A stretch of DNA of 64,000 nucleotides, from contig NC_134847.1 of the NCBI RefSeq assembly GCF_965363235.1, positions 56,514,439-56,578,438 on the forward strand, written 5' to 3'. Shown here piece by piece: positions 31,872 through 64,000 of this stretch. The notes under the pieces were generated by a model that saw nothing but the letters and a program-made list of their open reading frames with translations, did not search any database and had not been told where the DNA came from. This DNA comes from Mytilus galloprovincialis. Its lineage: Eukaryota > Mollusca > Bivalvia > Mytilida > Mytilidae. Each line of letters starts with the position of its first letter. Position 1 is the first letter of the stretch. The position numbers and the translations under genes were made by a program.

Positions 31872-32008
31872 CAGGCACGGATCCAAGGTTGGGGGGGGGG
31901 GGGGGGTCCGGGGGACGATCAATGCATTTTGAATGGGGACATGTAGTTGGAACCCCCCTTTGTCCTGGGTTAGGAACCCCCTTTTTAAAAAAGCTGGATC
32001 CGCCCCTG
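31872..32008. mobile_element. Non-autonomous DNA transposon with GGATCC TIRs, copy 2
   Basis: CAGGCACGGATCCA and TGGATCCGCCCCTG are inverted ends with two mismatches, flanked by an exact 6-bp duplication, gaaaca (31866-31871 and 32009-32014). A poly-G tract lies inside, and CATTTTGAATGGGGACATGT plus AGTTGG is shared inverted with copy 1. Confidence 0.7.
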
Positions 32009-32009
32009 G

Positions 32010-32509
32010 AAACAGCAATCGAGTACTAATCATGATTTTTAGGGTTTTCAGGCAATGAAAACTTCAATGCTCCGTTTAACTATTCTTATAATTGACCGAC
32101 CACGAATATCTATTAGAGAAATCGAACGGTGAATATCAAGAAGAGACCAAAACTAAATCATTTACAACCAAAGCTTTTCAATTATACGGTTGTCGATTTA
32201 TCCCCTGCTATTAACCATGTTTACTACATTTACAACGTTAAATGACTGTAGTAACTGATGAACTAGTAATGGAGTTATAATGTATTTATGATATGGTACA
32301 TATTATGTTTATGATAATTTGATGTAATCCTGGGATATGTTTCAATTCAAAAGTGATGACTTTTTTTGGTTCATTACTCGAAAATTACCACTGAACTCAA
32401 AATATAACATATTTTCAAAATATAAAATATTTTGACCGATTTTAACTCATTGTAACATGTGCTCTCTTTTACTTACCCATGAAAACAAGTAATTAAATAA
32501 GACCAACAT
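32010..32509. other. Unassigned AT-rich sequence
   Basis: Nothing recognisable. Confidence 0.4.
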
Positions 32510-32690
32510 GCGAGGCTGTAAACAATAACCATCACCACACGGAAAAAGTAAAATAACAAAAATATTGGGAAAATTCGAAACGGAAAGTCCCCAATCAAAG
32601 TCAAAATCAAAAGCTCAAACACATCAATGGAAAGGACAATAACTGTCATATTCCTGACTTGGCCCCCTTGCATTTTTTTATTATTATTAA
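32510..32690 (+). repeat. Interspersed repeat, family C
   Basis: AATTCGAAACGGAAAGTCCC, AATCAAAAGCTCAAACACAT and CTGTCATATTCCTGACTTGG. Confidence 0.65.
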
Positions 32691-32699
32691 TTATTGATT

Positions 32700-33595
32700 G
32701 TTGAAACTCTAACTTCCAGCGATCAATCGATATTAGTCATATTTGGAACAAGAACAAACTTATCAAAATATAAATTGGTCCGTTCTGTACACTATGATGG
32801 ATGGTATTTGATTGTTTCATACACTTGTACATTGTCAGATGATTGGCACCAATGTAACGAGTAATGATTATAAATGTTTGACTTAGGGATAATTTTATTA
32901 AAACCAAATTTGTTTTAATTTTGAAAAGGTTTTACAAATATAAACCACTTAAAGGCGCCGCAATAAGAACTGCAATTAATAGGTATACTCTATAAATTGG
33001 TTGAGTGTGAAATCAGTGCCTGTTACAAACATTTGTATATTAAATATTGACCCAACACTGTCCCCATCCTAAAATTAGGGTAACCAGGAATTAGACTTTG
33101 TACATCTTTCAATGAAAAAAATAAAAACTAAAACTTGTATGTTTTCTACAATTTTGTGTATCACTGGACATAGTTTTCCTAATTGTTTGCCTTTCAAGTT
33201 CTAGTAATTTGATTAATCTCACTCTTGTAGACTTAGCTATATCGACGAATCATCTTTCTATTTCTACAGATTCCGATAACCCACATAGCTGTTACTCTAA
33301 ATACAAATGTTAAAGTAAATTCATTTATAATGATCACGATGTATTGAGTATTTGCATAATAATTTGATCTTTACCTTTGATGTTGTAATGGATCTGTTGT
33401 GGATTTCATTTCGTTGAAAATGGAAATTATGCACAATGTAATGCGTATCAAATCCATCCTCTTTCAATTAGCGTTTCATTTTACGACATTACAAGTTGTG
33501 ACCAAAAGACAATGTTTAGGAACAAAATATTTGGTTCTTTAGGTTTCCATGTAAGTTAAATGTGCGTGTATTATTCAAAAGAACGCATCGGTAGT
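32700..33595. other. Unassigned AT-rich sequence
   Basis: Nothing recognisable. Confidence 0.45.
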
Positions 33596-33599
33596 TTAT

Positions 33600-33785
33600 T
33601 GTTGTTGAAATCTCAGAAATCAATTGCAAAGATACAAAAAAGTAACATTACAAAAATACCGAACTCCATGGATATTCAAAACGGAAATTCCCATATCAAC
33701 TGGCAAAATCAAAAGCTCAAACAAATCAGACGAATGGAAAACAACTGTCATATTTCTGACTTGGTATAGACATTTCCAAATCTAG
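33600..33785 (+). repeat. Interspersed repeat, family C
   Basis: AAAAATACCGAACTCCATGG, CAAAACGGAAATTCCCATAT, GGCAAAATCAAAAGCTCAAA and CTGTCATATTTCTGACTTGG. Confidence 0.65.
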
Positions 33786-34780
33786 AAAATTAATGTCCGA
33801 AAGATTTTGAAATATTTGTAATTCAAATCATATGTTTTGCTGTGTTTATGCTGCAGTTGCCTTATTTTTGGAACGCTGCCATGTGACAACAAAAGCAAAG
33901 TTTTGATAATGACGAGTGTTTCTCGCAGATTTCTTTTAATGTGTTCATTTAATTTGGATTTAGGTCGTATTTATTAATAAATTATCTGTGCAAATAACTT
34001 ACTGATAAAAGTTAATTCACATTTCATCATTGGTATTGTTATGTTCAAGGATTGATACAAAATGAAGAACAAATTTGTTTTATATTTAAATTACTCAATT
34101 TAACACAAATTTTAACGTAAGCTACTGTAATGATAACTGCTGGTATCGACCAATAACAGTTATTGAAAAATGTCGTTGCATTAATGTTTTTAATTCAATA
34201 CAAAATTTAATGTACTTTGTTAATTGGTAAATTGAATGGTAACCTATGCATACATTCAGTAAAACAATTCCTATTGTCTTAAATGCAAACCTTTTTTTTT
34301 ATTATTAAATTTATACCTGCATGATTTACCTTCAGTAATCAGAAGCTTTTATGTGTCATTCATTGAAATACAAATGTAAAACCATCTTTGGCAACCAATA
34401 ACACATAAGGTCAGTCATGCGGCATGTATGGGTCATTCTCATTGCCCTGTTTATCTTATGAAAATATATTAATTTAAAACGTTATCTACCACTCAGTAGA
34501 GTACAGGTCGTCAGTGTTATCCAGGAAGTCGTCTCAAAATTGTTGGTCCTTGGTGACGTATATTTCTTTACTGAAGTCATCCTTCTAGAGTTCAGCTTAT
34601 ATATAATAACATGGTTAGCAAAAACCATGACATATAGTTTGAATTCTGCTTAAGATTGATAACTTGAGGATAAAACTCAAAATAGCATATAAAAAATGGT
34701 GAAGTAACACATGTATTCTGATCTTTGACTATTTAAGTGACACAAACAAAACTGAATGTTAACCTACGCGCTTATTGAAA
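33786..34780. other. Unassigned AT-rich sequence
   Basis: Nothing recognisable. Confidence 0.45.
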
Positions 34781-34784
34781 ATAC

Positions 34785-35030
34785 TGTGTGCACTGGTTGA
34801 TTGATTGGTTGGGGTTTGCGACTGTCAAACAAGTAACATGTTTAGCTAGCTATACAACCAGGTTTGTTCCACCATTTTCTACATTAGAAAATACCTGTAC
34901 CACGTCAGGAATATGACAGTTCTTATTTATTCGTTTGATGTGTTTGAGCTTTCGATTTTGTCATTAGTGTATGGACTTTCTGTTTAGATCTTTCCTCTGA
35001 ATTCGGTATTTATACTTTTTACACCGCCTA
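34785..35030 (-). repeat. Interspersed repeat, family C
   Basis: Read on +: GCGACTGTCAAACAAGTAAC, TTAGCTAGCTATACAACCAG, CCTGTACCACGTCAGGAATA, TGATGTGTTTGAGCTTTCGA and TCCTCTGAATTCGGTATTTA. Confidence 0.65.
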
Positions 35031-35101
35031 GAGAAAAATCTATATTTCCATAAGAGCTTCTTTACAAAATTTGATTAAAAAGTTCTGCTTATTATCCATT
35101 T

Positions 35102-35179
35102 ATGTTGCCGTGCTCCTAAGTTACCCATGTTGCCGTGCTCCTAAGTTTACCCATGTTGCCGTGCTCCTAAGTTACCCAA
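35102..35179 (+). repeat. Minisatellite, three 25-26 bp units
   Basis: ATGTTGCCGTGCTCCTAAGT plus TACCC occurs three times, starting at 35102, 35127 and 35153; the middle copy has one extra T. Confidence 0.9.
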
Positions 35180-36060
35180 ATACCCATCAGTTAAACAATA
35201 GAAAAATAAAAAGAAAGAAAAAAGGATAAAGAAGCTTGGACCTATAAATCAGAAACACTTTTCAAAGTTTCAAAAAGACAACGAAAGGAACGAAATTCAA
35301 TTAAGTCTAAAAAGGTTTACGTCTTAACAAACTGTACTATCATAAATACCCCACGAATAATACATGTGACACCCGTGCCCGGTCAATAAATAAATAACAA
35401 ACTATGGAGACTACATTTTACGGACACATTTAATTCGAAAATGCGTTTAAATATTAAAATTTTCAACACAAAACAATGAATTTGTACAATAAAAACAAAA
35501 GCCACTTAAAAAAATGTCAAGTGAAGTAATCAGTGATGAACCGAGGCTTACGCCACAGAGTTATGGTGAAGAAATATTTGTATATCCATTCAATTATAAA
35601 TAATCATCTTATAATCGATTTAAAAAAAAATGGCATAATATCTGTATTGTAAACATAATTCTCATTCGATCGGGCAGATCATTTTACATATAAATGAAGT
35701 CATTAAGTCTAAATCAGGCGTTAAATAATCCTTAAATAAACATTCAAGACCTTTACATTATCCACATCAATTTCATTTAAAATCTGTATTAAATAGTTAT
35801 CCTTATATTTCATCATGCGTCTTTTTCATTTCATGCTATATTTTTGTCATTTAAATACATAAAACATTTCTCAACTAATAAAGCATCTATCTAATTTCAT
35901 GTATCAAAGGAAATTATTGTATTTTCACTTCATCTCTCTTTACTATCACTTAATAACGGACAAACATTTGCATGTTGAAGAAAGTCTTTGTTCAATATTT
36001 ATAAAGTCACGCCCGAGAAAATGTGCAATTACAGTGCACATTTTATGAAATAACAATACT
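35180..36060. other. Unassigned AT-rich sequence upstream of HUNK
   Basis: No repeat or gene is recognised. This is the candidate upstream regulatory region of HUNK, but no specific motif can be supported. Confidence 0.4.
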
Positions 36061-36192
36061 CCCCTTTTATATATTAATAAAGTAAACACTAGTCCACTTT
36101 GTGTATTGTCGACCTGTGATCTAAAAACTGAACCATCATAAATACCTACAGAAATTGACGTTTCCTTTCAGTCTGATCTCAAGATTTCTCAG
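36061..36192 (+). promoter_or_regulatory. Candidate HUNK core promoter and non-coding first exon
   Basis: CCCCTTTTATATATTAATAA at 36061-36080 contains a TATA-like TTTATATATT. About 110 bp downstream TTTCTCAG/GTAAGGGT gives a strong splice donor at 36193, fitting a 5' UTR exon ending at 36192. It would join the acceptor before 36473. There is no transcript evidence, so the start site is a guess. Confidence 0.35.
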
Positions 36193-36502
36193 GTAAGGGT
36201 AATATATGATAAATAATGAACATACCTATATAAGAATACAATTACGGCCTTGCAAATATTTGGATAAAACTGGTACAAGTAACAGGTATAGATTAAACAT
36301 CCGTTGGAAAATAAATCTTTTAAAGGTTACAGAATGTCGAAGCCGTCCATTGATAAATTAAACAATAAAAAAGAATAACGGTGTTCTACATTACATTGAT
36401 GTTTGAAAAATAAATATCAAACCTAATATTTATAAATTTAAATATATTTAATTTGATTTTTTTTTATTGTAGAATAATTTTCAATACAGTTAGGCGGTGA
36501 AG

Positions 36503-58380
<21,878 letters not shown>

Positions 58381-58545
58381 TAAATAGTCCAAAAATAAAA
58401 TTATCTTTCTACAGTGTTCATACAAATGTTTATTCAACAACAACGAAAAGCTTATATTGTTGATCATTTTGATATTCTTGATTTGCTTTATTCTGTAAAT
58501 TGTGCAATATGAACTATTAAATAAAGTCTTCAATTGTTAATTATA
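58381..58545 (+). terminator. HUNK 3' UTR and poly(A) signals
   Basis: AATAAA at 58394-58399 lies 14 bases after the stop, probably too early. The better-placed AATAAA is at 58520-58525, followed by a T/G-containing stretch, giving a short 3' UTR of about 160 bases. Confidence 0.6.
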
Positions 58546-58970
58546 ATGATTTATCGATTTTGTCGGAATGTAAACTATTACTTAGTTATAAAATATTCCT
58601 GGTATCTTCATCCCATTAGTCAATAAATTGTTCCTGGTTTCACCTGCGTGGTAGCTGAGCACTTGTATGCTGATACGATAAATTTGTGATACCCGAATTT
58701 TCTATAAATTTTCTGCCAATGAAATGTTAAGATCACTAGAAGCGCAGAGATTCTTCTACAACTAGGAAATCATGGTCCTCGCAAGATATGTAATAACTGG
58801 TAAATATAACTTTCATGAAAATATTGAGTTATGCTGGTTCTCATTTCGTTGTTTTGTGTTTGGGTTTTTAACCGTTAGGATTCGAATACCACGTTGGGTT
58901 ATATGTCGGTTAGCCGCATGTCTTGACGAACTAAATCATAGGCTTTGTTAGTTATTTTCATGCAAAGTTT
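58546..58970. other. Unassigned sequence
   Basis: Nothing recognisable. Confidence 0.45.
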
Positions 58971-58974
58971 CATT

Positions 58975-59145
58975 AATTGTTCAATCCACAATTTTCTACA
59001 TTAGAAAATGCCTGTACTAAGTTATGAATACGAAAGTTGTTATCCATACGTTTTATGTGTTAGTGCCTTTGATTTTGCAATCTGTTTAGGGACTTTCCTT
59101 TTTGAATTTTACACGGAGTCAGTATTTTTGTTATTTTACTTTTTA
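58975..59145 (-). repeat. Interspersed repeat, family C
   Basis: Read on +: TCAATCCACAATTTTCTACA, TTAGAAAATGCCTGTACTAA, GTTATGAATACGAAAGTTGT and CAGTATTTTTGTTATTTTAC. Confidence 0.65.
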
Positions 59146-59357
59146 TTTCTGTTTCTCACGTAAGTATGTATTTTTTGGTTTAAAAACAACTCTTACAATG
59201 CACTATATAGCACGCATATCAGAGTTTGTATAAATCAAAAAGAAATATGACCGATGCAAGCGACATTTTAAGTGTCAGGATATTGAACAGATGTTTTTAC
59301 CAGTGTGATATTTTTCCTTAATTTGAACTTGGACGAAATGAGTTATATTGAAAATAA

Positions 59358-60040
59358 ACTCATCATAGATACCAGGACTAAATTTGGTATACACGCCAGT
59401 CGCGCATTTCGTCTACAAAAGACTCATCAGTGACGCTCGAGTCCAAAAAAGTTAAAAGGCCAAATAAAGTACGAAGTTGAAGAGCATTGCGGATCAAAAT
59501 TCCTAAAAGTTTTGCCAAATACAGCTAAGATAATCTATGCCTTAGGTAGAAAAGCCTTAGTATTTAAAAAAATTCAAAATTTTTAAACAGTAAATTTATA
59601 AATATAACCATATCAATGACAATTCATGTCAGCACAAAAAGCGCTGACTACTGGGCTTGTGATACCCTCGGGGAAATAAATCTCCACCAGCAGTGGCATC
59701 GACCCAGTGGTTGTAAATATACTCATCATAGATACCAGGACTAAATTTGGTATATACGCCAGACGCGCGTTTCGTCTACAAAAGACTCATCAGTGACGCT
59801 CAAATGTAAAAAAAAGTTAAAAAGGCCAAATAAAGTACGAAGTTGAAGAGCATTGAGGATCAAAATTCCTAAAAGTTTTGCCAAATACAGCTAAGGTAAT
59901 CTATGCCCGAGGTAGAAAAGCCTTAGTATTTCAAAAACATCTTAATTTGTAAACAGTAAATTTATAAATATAACCATATCAATGACAATTCATGTCAGCA
60001 CAAAAAGTGCTGACTACTGGGCTAGTGATACCAGAAAATG
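59358..60040 (+). repeat. Family E repeat as a 363-bp tandem pair
   Basis: ACTCATCATAGATACCAGGA starts at 59358 and 59721. Both copies carry CGCCAG(A/T)CGCGC(A/G)TTTCGTC, GACTCATCAGTGACGCTC, AATAAAGTACGAAGTTGAAG, CCTAAAAGTTTTGCCAAATA, GGTAGAAAAGCCTTAGTATT and GCTGACTACTGGGCT. They differ by scattered substitutions and small indels only. The junction includes CCACCAGCAGTGGCATCGAC. Confidence 0.85.
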
Positions 60041-60915
60041 CAAGAATATGTTTCCATAGGACACGATGCCCTGCACAAATTATCACATTTCAATGATTAG
60101 TGAACCGAAAAATCTGGGACAAAACCTGATTTTGCAAATATTTTTTTTAAAATTTTACATCATTATCAATATGTTTGCAAATTTTCAACATTATCTCAAT
60201 CTAAAAATTTAACATGATTCTGGATAAACGAAAAGACAACTAATATTGTGATTAGAACACAAGGTAAAAACATGACCTTTCTACGTGTGTATGTGGATTA
60301 TATTTGTTTTTCATTTGGATATAATCAAACTGGGTCGTCACTACTGACACACCAGAAATCAAATGATTTTCGAATGTGTTTAGATTTGAACAACTTTGAA
60401 AAGCAGAAAACAGTGTCATTGTTTAGTTTAATTGCAATACACTGATAAATTCAAAAGTAAAAACCAAATTGTGTAAGTGTCGTTCATTAATACTATTTCA
60501 TGTCTGCAACTTCATCTGGATGATAAATATAAAAAAAAGTATGATGACGTTCAATTAGTATATACAAGTCCATGTATATACTAGACAATCATGGGCTGAA
60601 ACAAAATGGAAAGTCACAAACTCGACACGGATGGAGATCAGGTTTTTACATCATGCCTTTTCCTTAAGCAAGTTAAAATGAACTTCAAAGTACAATGTTT
60701 CTATAAAAAACGATTTTCTGGATTAACCCTCATCAGGACACACAAAGCCGAAAATTTGAAACCCAAAATGTATAAGGCACGAGAACTTTGACAAGCTATA
60801 AAAACAAAAAGTACCTATCAACAATAAACAACTGCAATTTAAGGCGAATTTTGCCTGAAGGAGTCGAACCCTTACTTTCTGTATAATTTCAAAATTTATA
60901 AACGGGCAATTTCAG
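60041..60915. other. Unassigned sequence
   Basis: A B-box-like GGGTTCGACTCC on the - strand (about 60858-60871) is the only tRNA-like hint; no A box at the right distance was found. Nothing else is supported. Confidence 0.4.
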
Positions 60916-60919
60916 ACAT

Positions 60920-61065
60920 TTAGTTCGAGCGTCACTGATGGGTCTTTTGAAGACGAAACGCGCGTCTGGCGTAAATACAAAATTTAATTCTGGTATCTAT
61001 GATGAGTTTATTATGAATCATGTAAGTGCCGAAGTACTGACTACTGGGCTGATGATATTCTATAT
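60920..61065 (-). repeat. Interspersed repeat, family E
   Basis: Read on +: TTCGAGCGTCACTGATGGGT, GACGAAACGCGCGTCTGGCG, TCTGGTATCTATGATGAGTT and GTACTGACTACTGGGCTGAT. Confidence 0.75.
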
Positions 61066-61525
61066 ATGTAACATTTCTAACTAATTATATCGTTGTATAA
61101 ACATATAAACAAGAACCTTGCTTCACATGCATTGAATTGTTTGTGCAATATCGATCATTATCTCTTGTTTGTTGGTGTCATACACTTCTGTGACATTTAA
61201 GGTCTGGTTTCTTTTTAAAATTTTATTTTTGCTCGGATATTGATATATGTGTTGCATATTTTCAGGTTCGTTAAAATATTCCTTTAAATAATTCTGGTTA
61301 ATTTTTATTCCCCTCCCAGTTTATACACAGTAGGAAAACTTACCCTTTTCTAGTTTTGCTTATATTTACTTATTGCCATTTGTTTCTTTTCCTTCTCACG
61401 GGACGGAAATGAGAAATTGAATTAATCATCGAAAATTGAAACCGTTAATATCGCTATTAGAACTTCTTTTATGACATCCGCAATCTAGAGTTTGATTGAC
61501 CTATTCGGAATATCTGTGTCAAAGA
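61066..61525. other. Unassigned sequence
   Basis: Nothing recognisable. Confidence 0.45.
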
Positions 61526-61529
61526 TTGG

Positions 61530-61640
61530 CAAGGATATGTTTTAATTGTCGTTCAACACTCTTTTGATAAAGGAATTTCCGTTTGGAATTTTCTTTTGAG
61601 TTCGGTATTGTTGGTACTTTACTTTTTAGACCTCTGTGAC
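61530..61640 (-). repeat. Interspersed repeat, family C fragment
   Basis: Read on +: GGAATTTCCGTTTGGAATTT and TCTTTTGAGTTCGGTATTGT. Confidence 0.55.
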
Positions 61641-61979
61641 ATCAACGAAAAGGTAAGATAACCCAGCTTTTGATGGGGTTTTGGTGGGGTTAGTGTTCCT
61701 CAATCCATCTTTCTCTCGTGTCCTAGTTAAATTTCGCTTCGGACTTATATAAGTTTTGAATGACACCGTGGTATATATTCTTATAACAAATCAGCAATAA
61801 ACTATAAATTCAAGGAGCAATAATTCTTATTATCTAATACTGTGGATTCATTATTATTCGTTGGATACCAATGTTCGTGGGTTTCTCACTATCATGACTA
61901 TGAAATTGTTAATAAGTGGTGTGGAAGAGACGAGTAAAGAGAGATAACTCTATATTCTTAAATAAATTCGTTTTACCAA

Positions 61980-62090
61980 AACACAACAGAGAAACACGAA
62001 CCCCAGCAGGAAGTGATTGTAAGTGCTCTGACAGAGTAAGCAGATTCTCCTCCACATTTGTCACCTGTCGTGTTGGTCATGTACATACTC
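61980..62090 (+). repeat. Interspersed repeat, family F tail
   Basis: ACACAACAGAGAAACACGAA, CCCCAGCAGGAAGTGATTGT and CATTTGTCACCTGTCGTGTT. Confidence 0.55.
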
Positions 62091-62149
62091 TGTGATAATT
62101 TTGAGCACTGAAGCATACAGAATCATTGAATTGCAAAATAGCACATTAT

Positions 62150-62345
62150 AACGACTGCCATACAAGTGAGAGGTTTAACTAGTTATAAATCCACTATTTT
62201 CTACACAAGGAAATGTCTGTACCAAGTCAGTTGTTTTTCACTCGTTTGGTGTGTTTGAGCATCTGATTTGCCATTTGATAACATACTTTCCGTTTTGAAT
62301 TTTCATTTGAATTCGGTATTTTTGTTATTTTAAATTTTTAGTTTA
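62150..62345 (-). repeat. Interspersed repeat, family C
   Basis: Read on +: CGACTGCCATACAAGTGAGA, GGAAATGTCTGTACCAAGTC, TTTGGTGTGTTTGAGCATCT and TTTGAATTCGGTATTTTTGT. Confidence 0.65.
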
Positions 62346-64000
62346 TTTATGGAATTGGAGCTATCTTCCTCTGTCTTTAATTGCAGTTGAATTGAATCCT
62401 TTTTACGTAGGTTATTTTCAATCAAATAGTGAGACAAGTATGCCACGGCATTACACAGACATAATTTAGTGAAATTGAATATCAGAGTATAAATTTATTA
62501 TGAATTGTTTGGGATGGGTATGGTCTACTTAATATTCCCCTCACTTCAGTTGTTTTAATTCTCAAATACAGATATGAGGCCTTAACGATGTAGCCACAAA
62601 GCCAATGAATTGATGAATTTGATTGCATTTTGTGCAATCTTTGCCCCAAATACATGCATTTGATCTTACAACAATATGAAAACTCCTTATCCCGACAGAG
62701 ATGTATTCTAAAAATTTCATTGGATATTATCCACTATGAAAAAAAAATGTTCAGACGAAATCTTCCAAAAGGTACACAGTGGAGGTCGAATGATGCTCTA
62801 TGGACTAATAACATCCAATATTTTAAACAGTGGTGCATGATACGTTGTCTCCTTATGTATATAACGCAGGTCTTACTCTAACAGACTGACTGATGTATGT
62901 TTAACATTAAGAGAAAATGTTTTCCCGCCTTATTAGTAATTAGTCATTGTATTGTTTTTACCACATGACTCTTACTAAAGACAACAATATAATACAATAA
63001 GAATAGTTTTATTATACATATAAAAATAAACAACAACAAAAACCAATTGCCACATTGTACAATTGTTAATAAATATAAAAGTATAAAATCATGCTACATC
63101 TTGATAATAAAATAATGCTTGGAGGGTGAAACCAATTGTCAAACTGATTAAGAAGAAGTTATTTTCCTAGTTCAAATAAACCTTTTACAACAATCTGTTT
63201 AGATTTAACATACATCTTGTGTCATATATCCAATGTAACATGTTTTCAATTTTAAAATTTATCACAGATGGAAACAACTTGTACATAGGAGAAACTGTAT
63301 CCTTGCATGTTCAAACGTTATAGAACGTGTTTTGATAGCACTTAATTTTCAATCTTATGATTTCAAAAATGTGAAAAGCACTATAATATGAAGTCTTATT
63401 TTTTATTTGATCACATACAATATACCATGCTTTTTTGTTTGATTTGCATAGGCAGGGATTTTTACGTCCAACTTAGTTACTAGGAATAGTTTACTCTTGC
63501 AACAAAAAAAATCTAAAATAAGAAACAAAATCAATACTTGAAAAATTGATTATGGTCACTGATTTCAAATATAAACAAACTGGTGTATTTAAAAAAAAAA
63601 AAAAAGAGTAGGGCCAATTAACCCTGTATTCAATTCACACGGGGTCATTTTCAACAAGTATTTCAGTATAAATTGAAATTTAAAGTATCAAAGTACTGAA
63701 TTTTCGCCTATTTCTCAATTGCTAATCAGACAAAAAGCGACAGAAAAATGACTAAAACTGCAGCTTAAGAGATATTTTGCCCAGTACCAAGTTCTTTTTC
63801 CAAAATTAATCATAAAGAACATTGTTTACCAAACTAAAATTACATTTGAAGAACATCAATGCCTTGTTTTTCCAGTACAAACTAATTTGTGTGGTTATGA
63901 CTGCAATTCGATGCAAAATTTTGTATAAAATATTCTTTTGACATCAATATTGAGGCCTGAATATTATTAATTTTTTTTTCGAAAATATGTAAAACTGTGA
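62346..64000. other. Unassigned AT-rich sequence to the window end
   Basis: No gene or repeat family recognised; poly-A tract at about 63591-63605. An 83-codon open frame at 62630-62881 shows no domain. Confidence 0.45.

Noticed and set aside
36497-36502. Upstream GTG as the HUNK start
   Set aside because: ATG at 36503 is two codons downstream, and an in-frame TAG sits at 36491; eukaryotic initiation at ATG is preferred.

Overview
The window looks like nuclear DNA from a marine bivalve, most likely a mytilid mussel. It is strongly AT-rich, has one widely spaced multi-exon gene with canonical GT/AG introns, and is packed with short interspersed repeats of the kind I associate from memory with mussel genomes. 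No repeat library could be searched, so the species call is an inference.

The one clearly recognisable host gene is a complete HUNK-like serine/threonine kinase (AMPK-related family) on the + strand. Nine coding exons run from 36503 to 58380 and join in phase into a 725-residue protein. Order: candidate TATA box and non-coding exon (36061-36192), first coding exon with the glycine loop (36473-36691), a 9.1 kb intron, exon with the catalytic lysine (45840-46132), a 4.7 kb intron, then closely spaced exons for the HRD/DFG region, activation loop, C-lobe, a post-kinase helical region and a long Ser/Pro/Lys-rich tail. A poly(A) signal follows at 58520.

The 36 kb left of HUNK is accessory-type sequence. 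1-1130 is the 3' end of a LINE; decayed LINE ends lie at 12930-13340 (-) and 19100-19420 (+). Three arrays of short cores with irregular spacers lie at 1190-1350, 6045-6475 and 7921-8131. A phase-consistent three-exon model on the - strand (8889-10849) could encode an unrecognised 131-residue acidic/basic protein. DNA-transposon-like fold-backs include an approximately 730 bp element flanked by TTAA (21529-22262), three compact hairpins (10949-11100, 24703-24865, 27194-27301), a three-level nested insertion (14516-16335), and a small family with GGATCC-containing terminal repeats at 1899, 31872 and 44480.

At least six recurring repeat families, here labelled A to F by shared core, are scattered through intergenic DNA and HUNK introns. 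Right of HUNK (58.6-64 kb) there is only repeat, including a recent-looking 363 bp tandem pair, and unassigned AT-rich DNA.

I saw no CRISPR array, bacterial-type operon, rRNA, intact tRNA or virus-like element.
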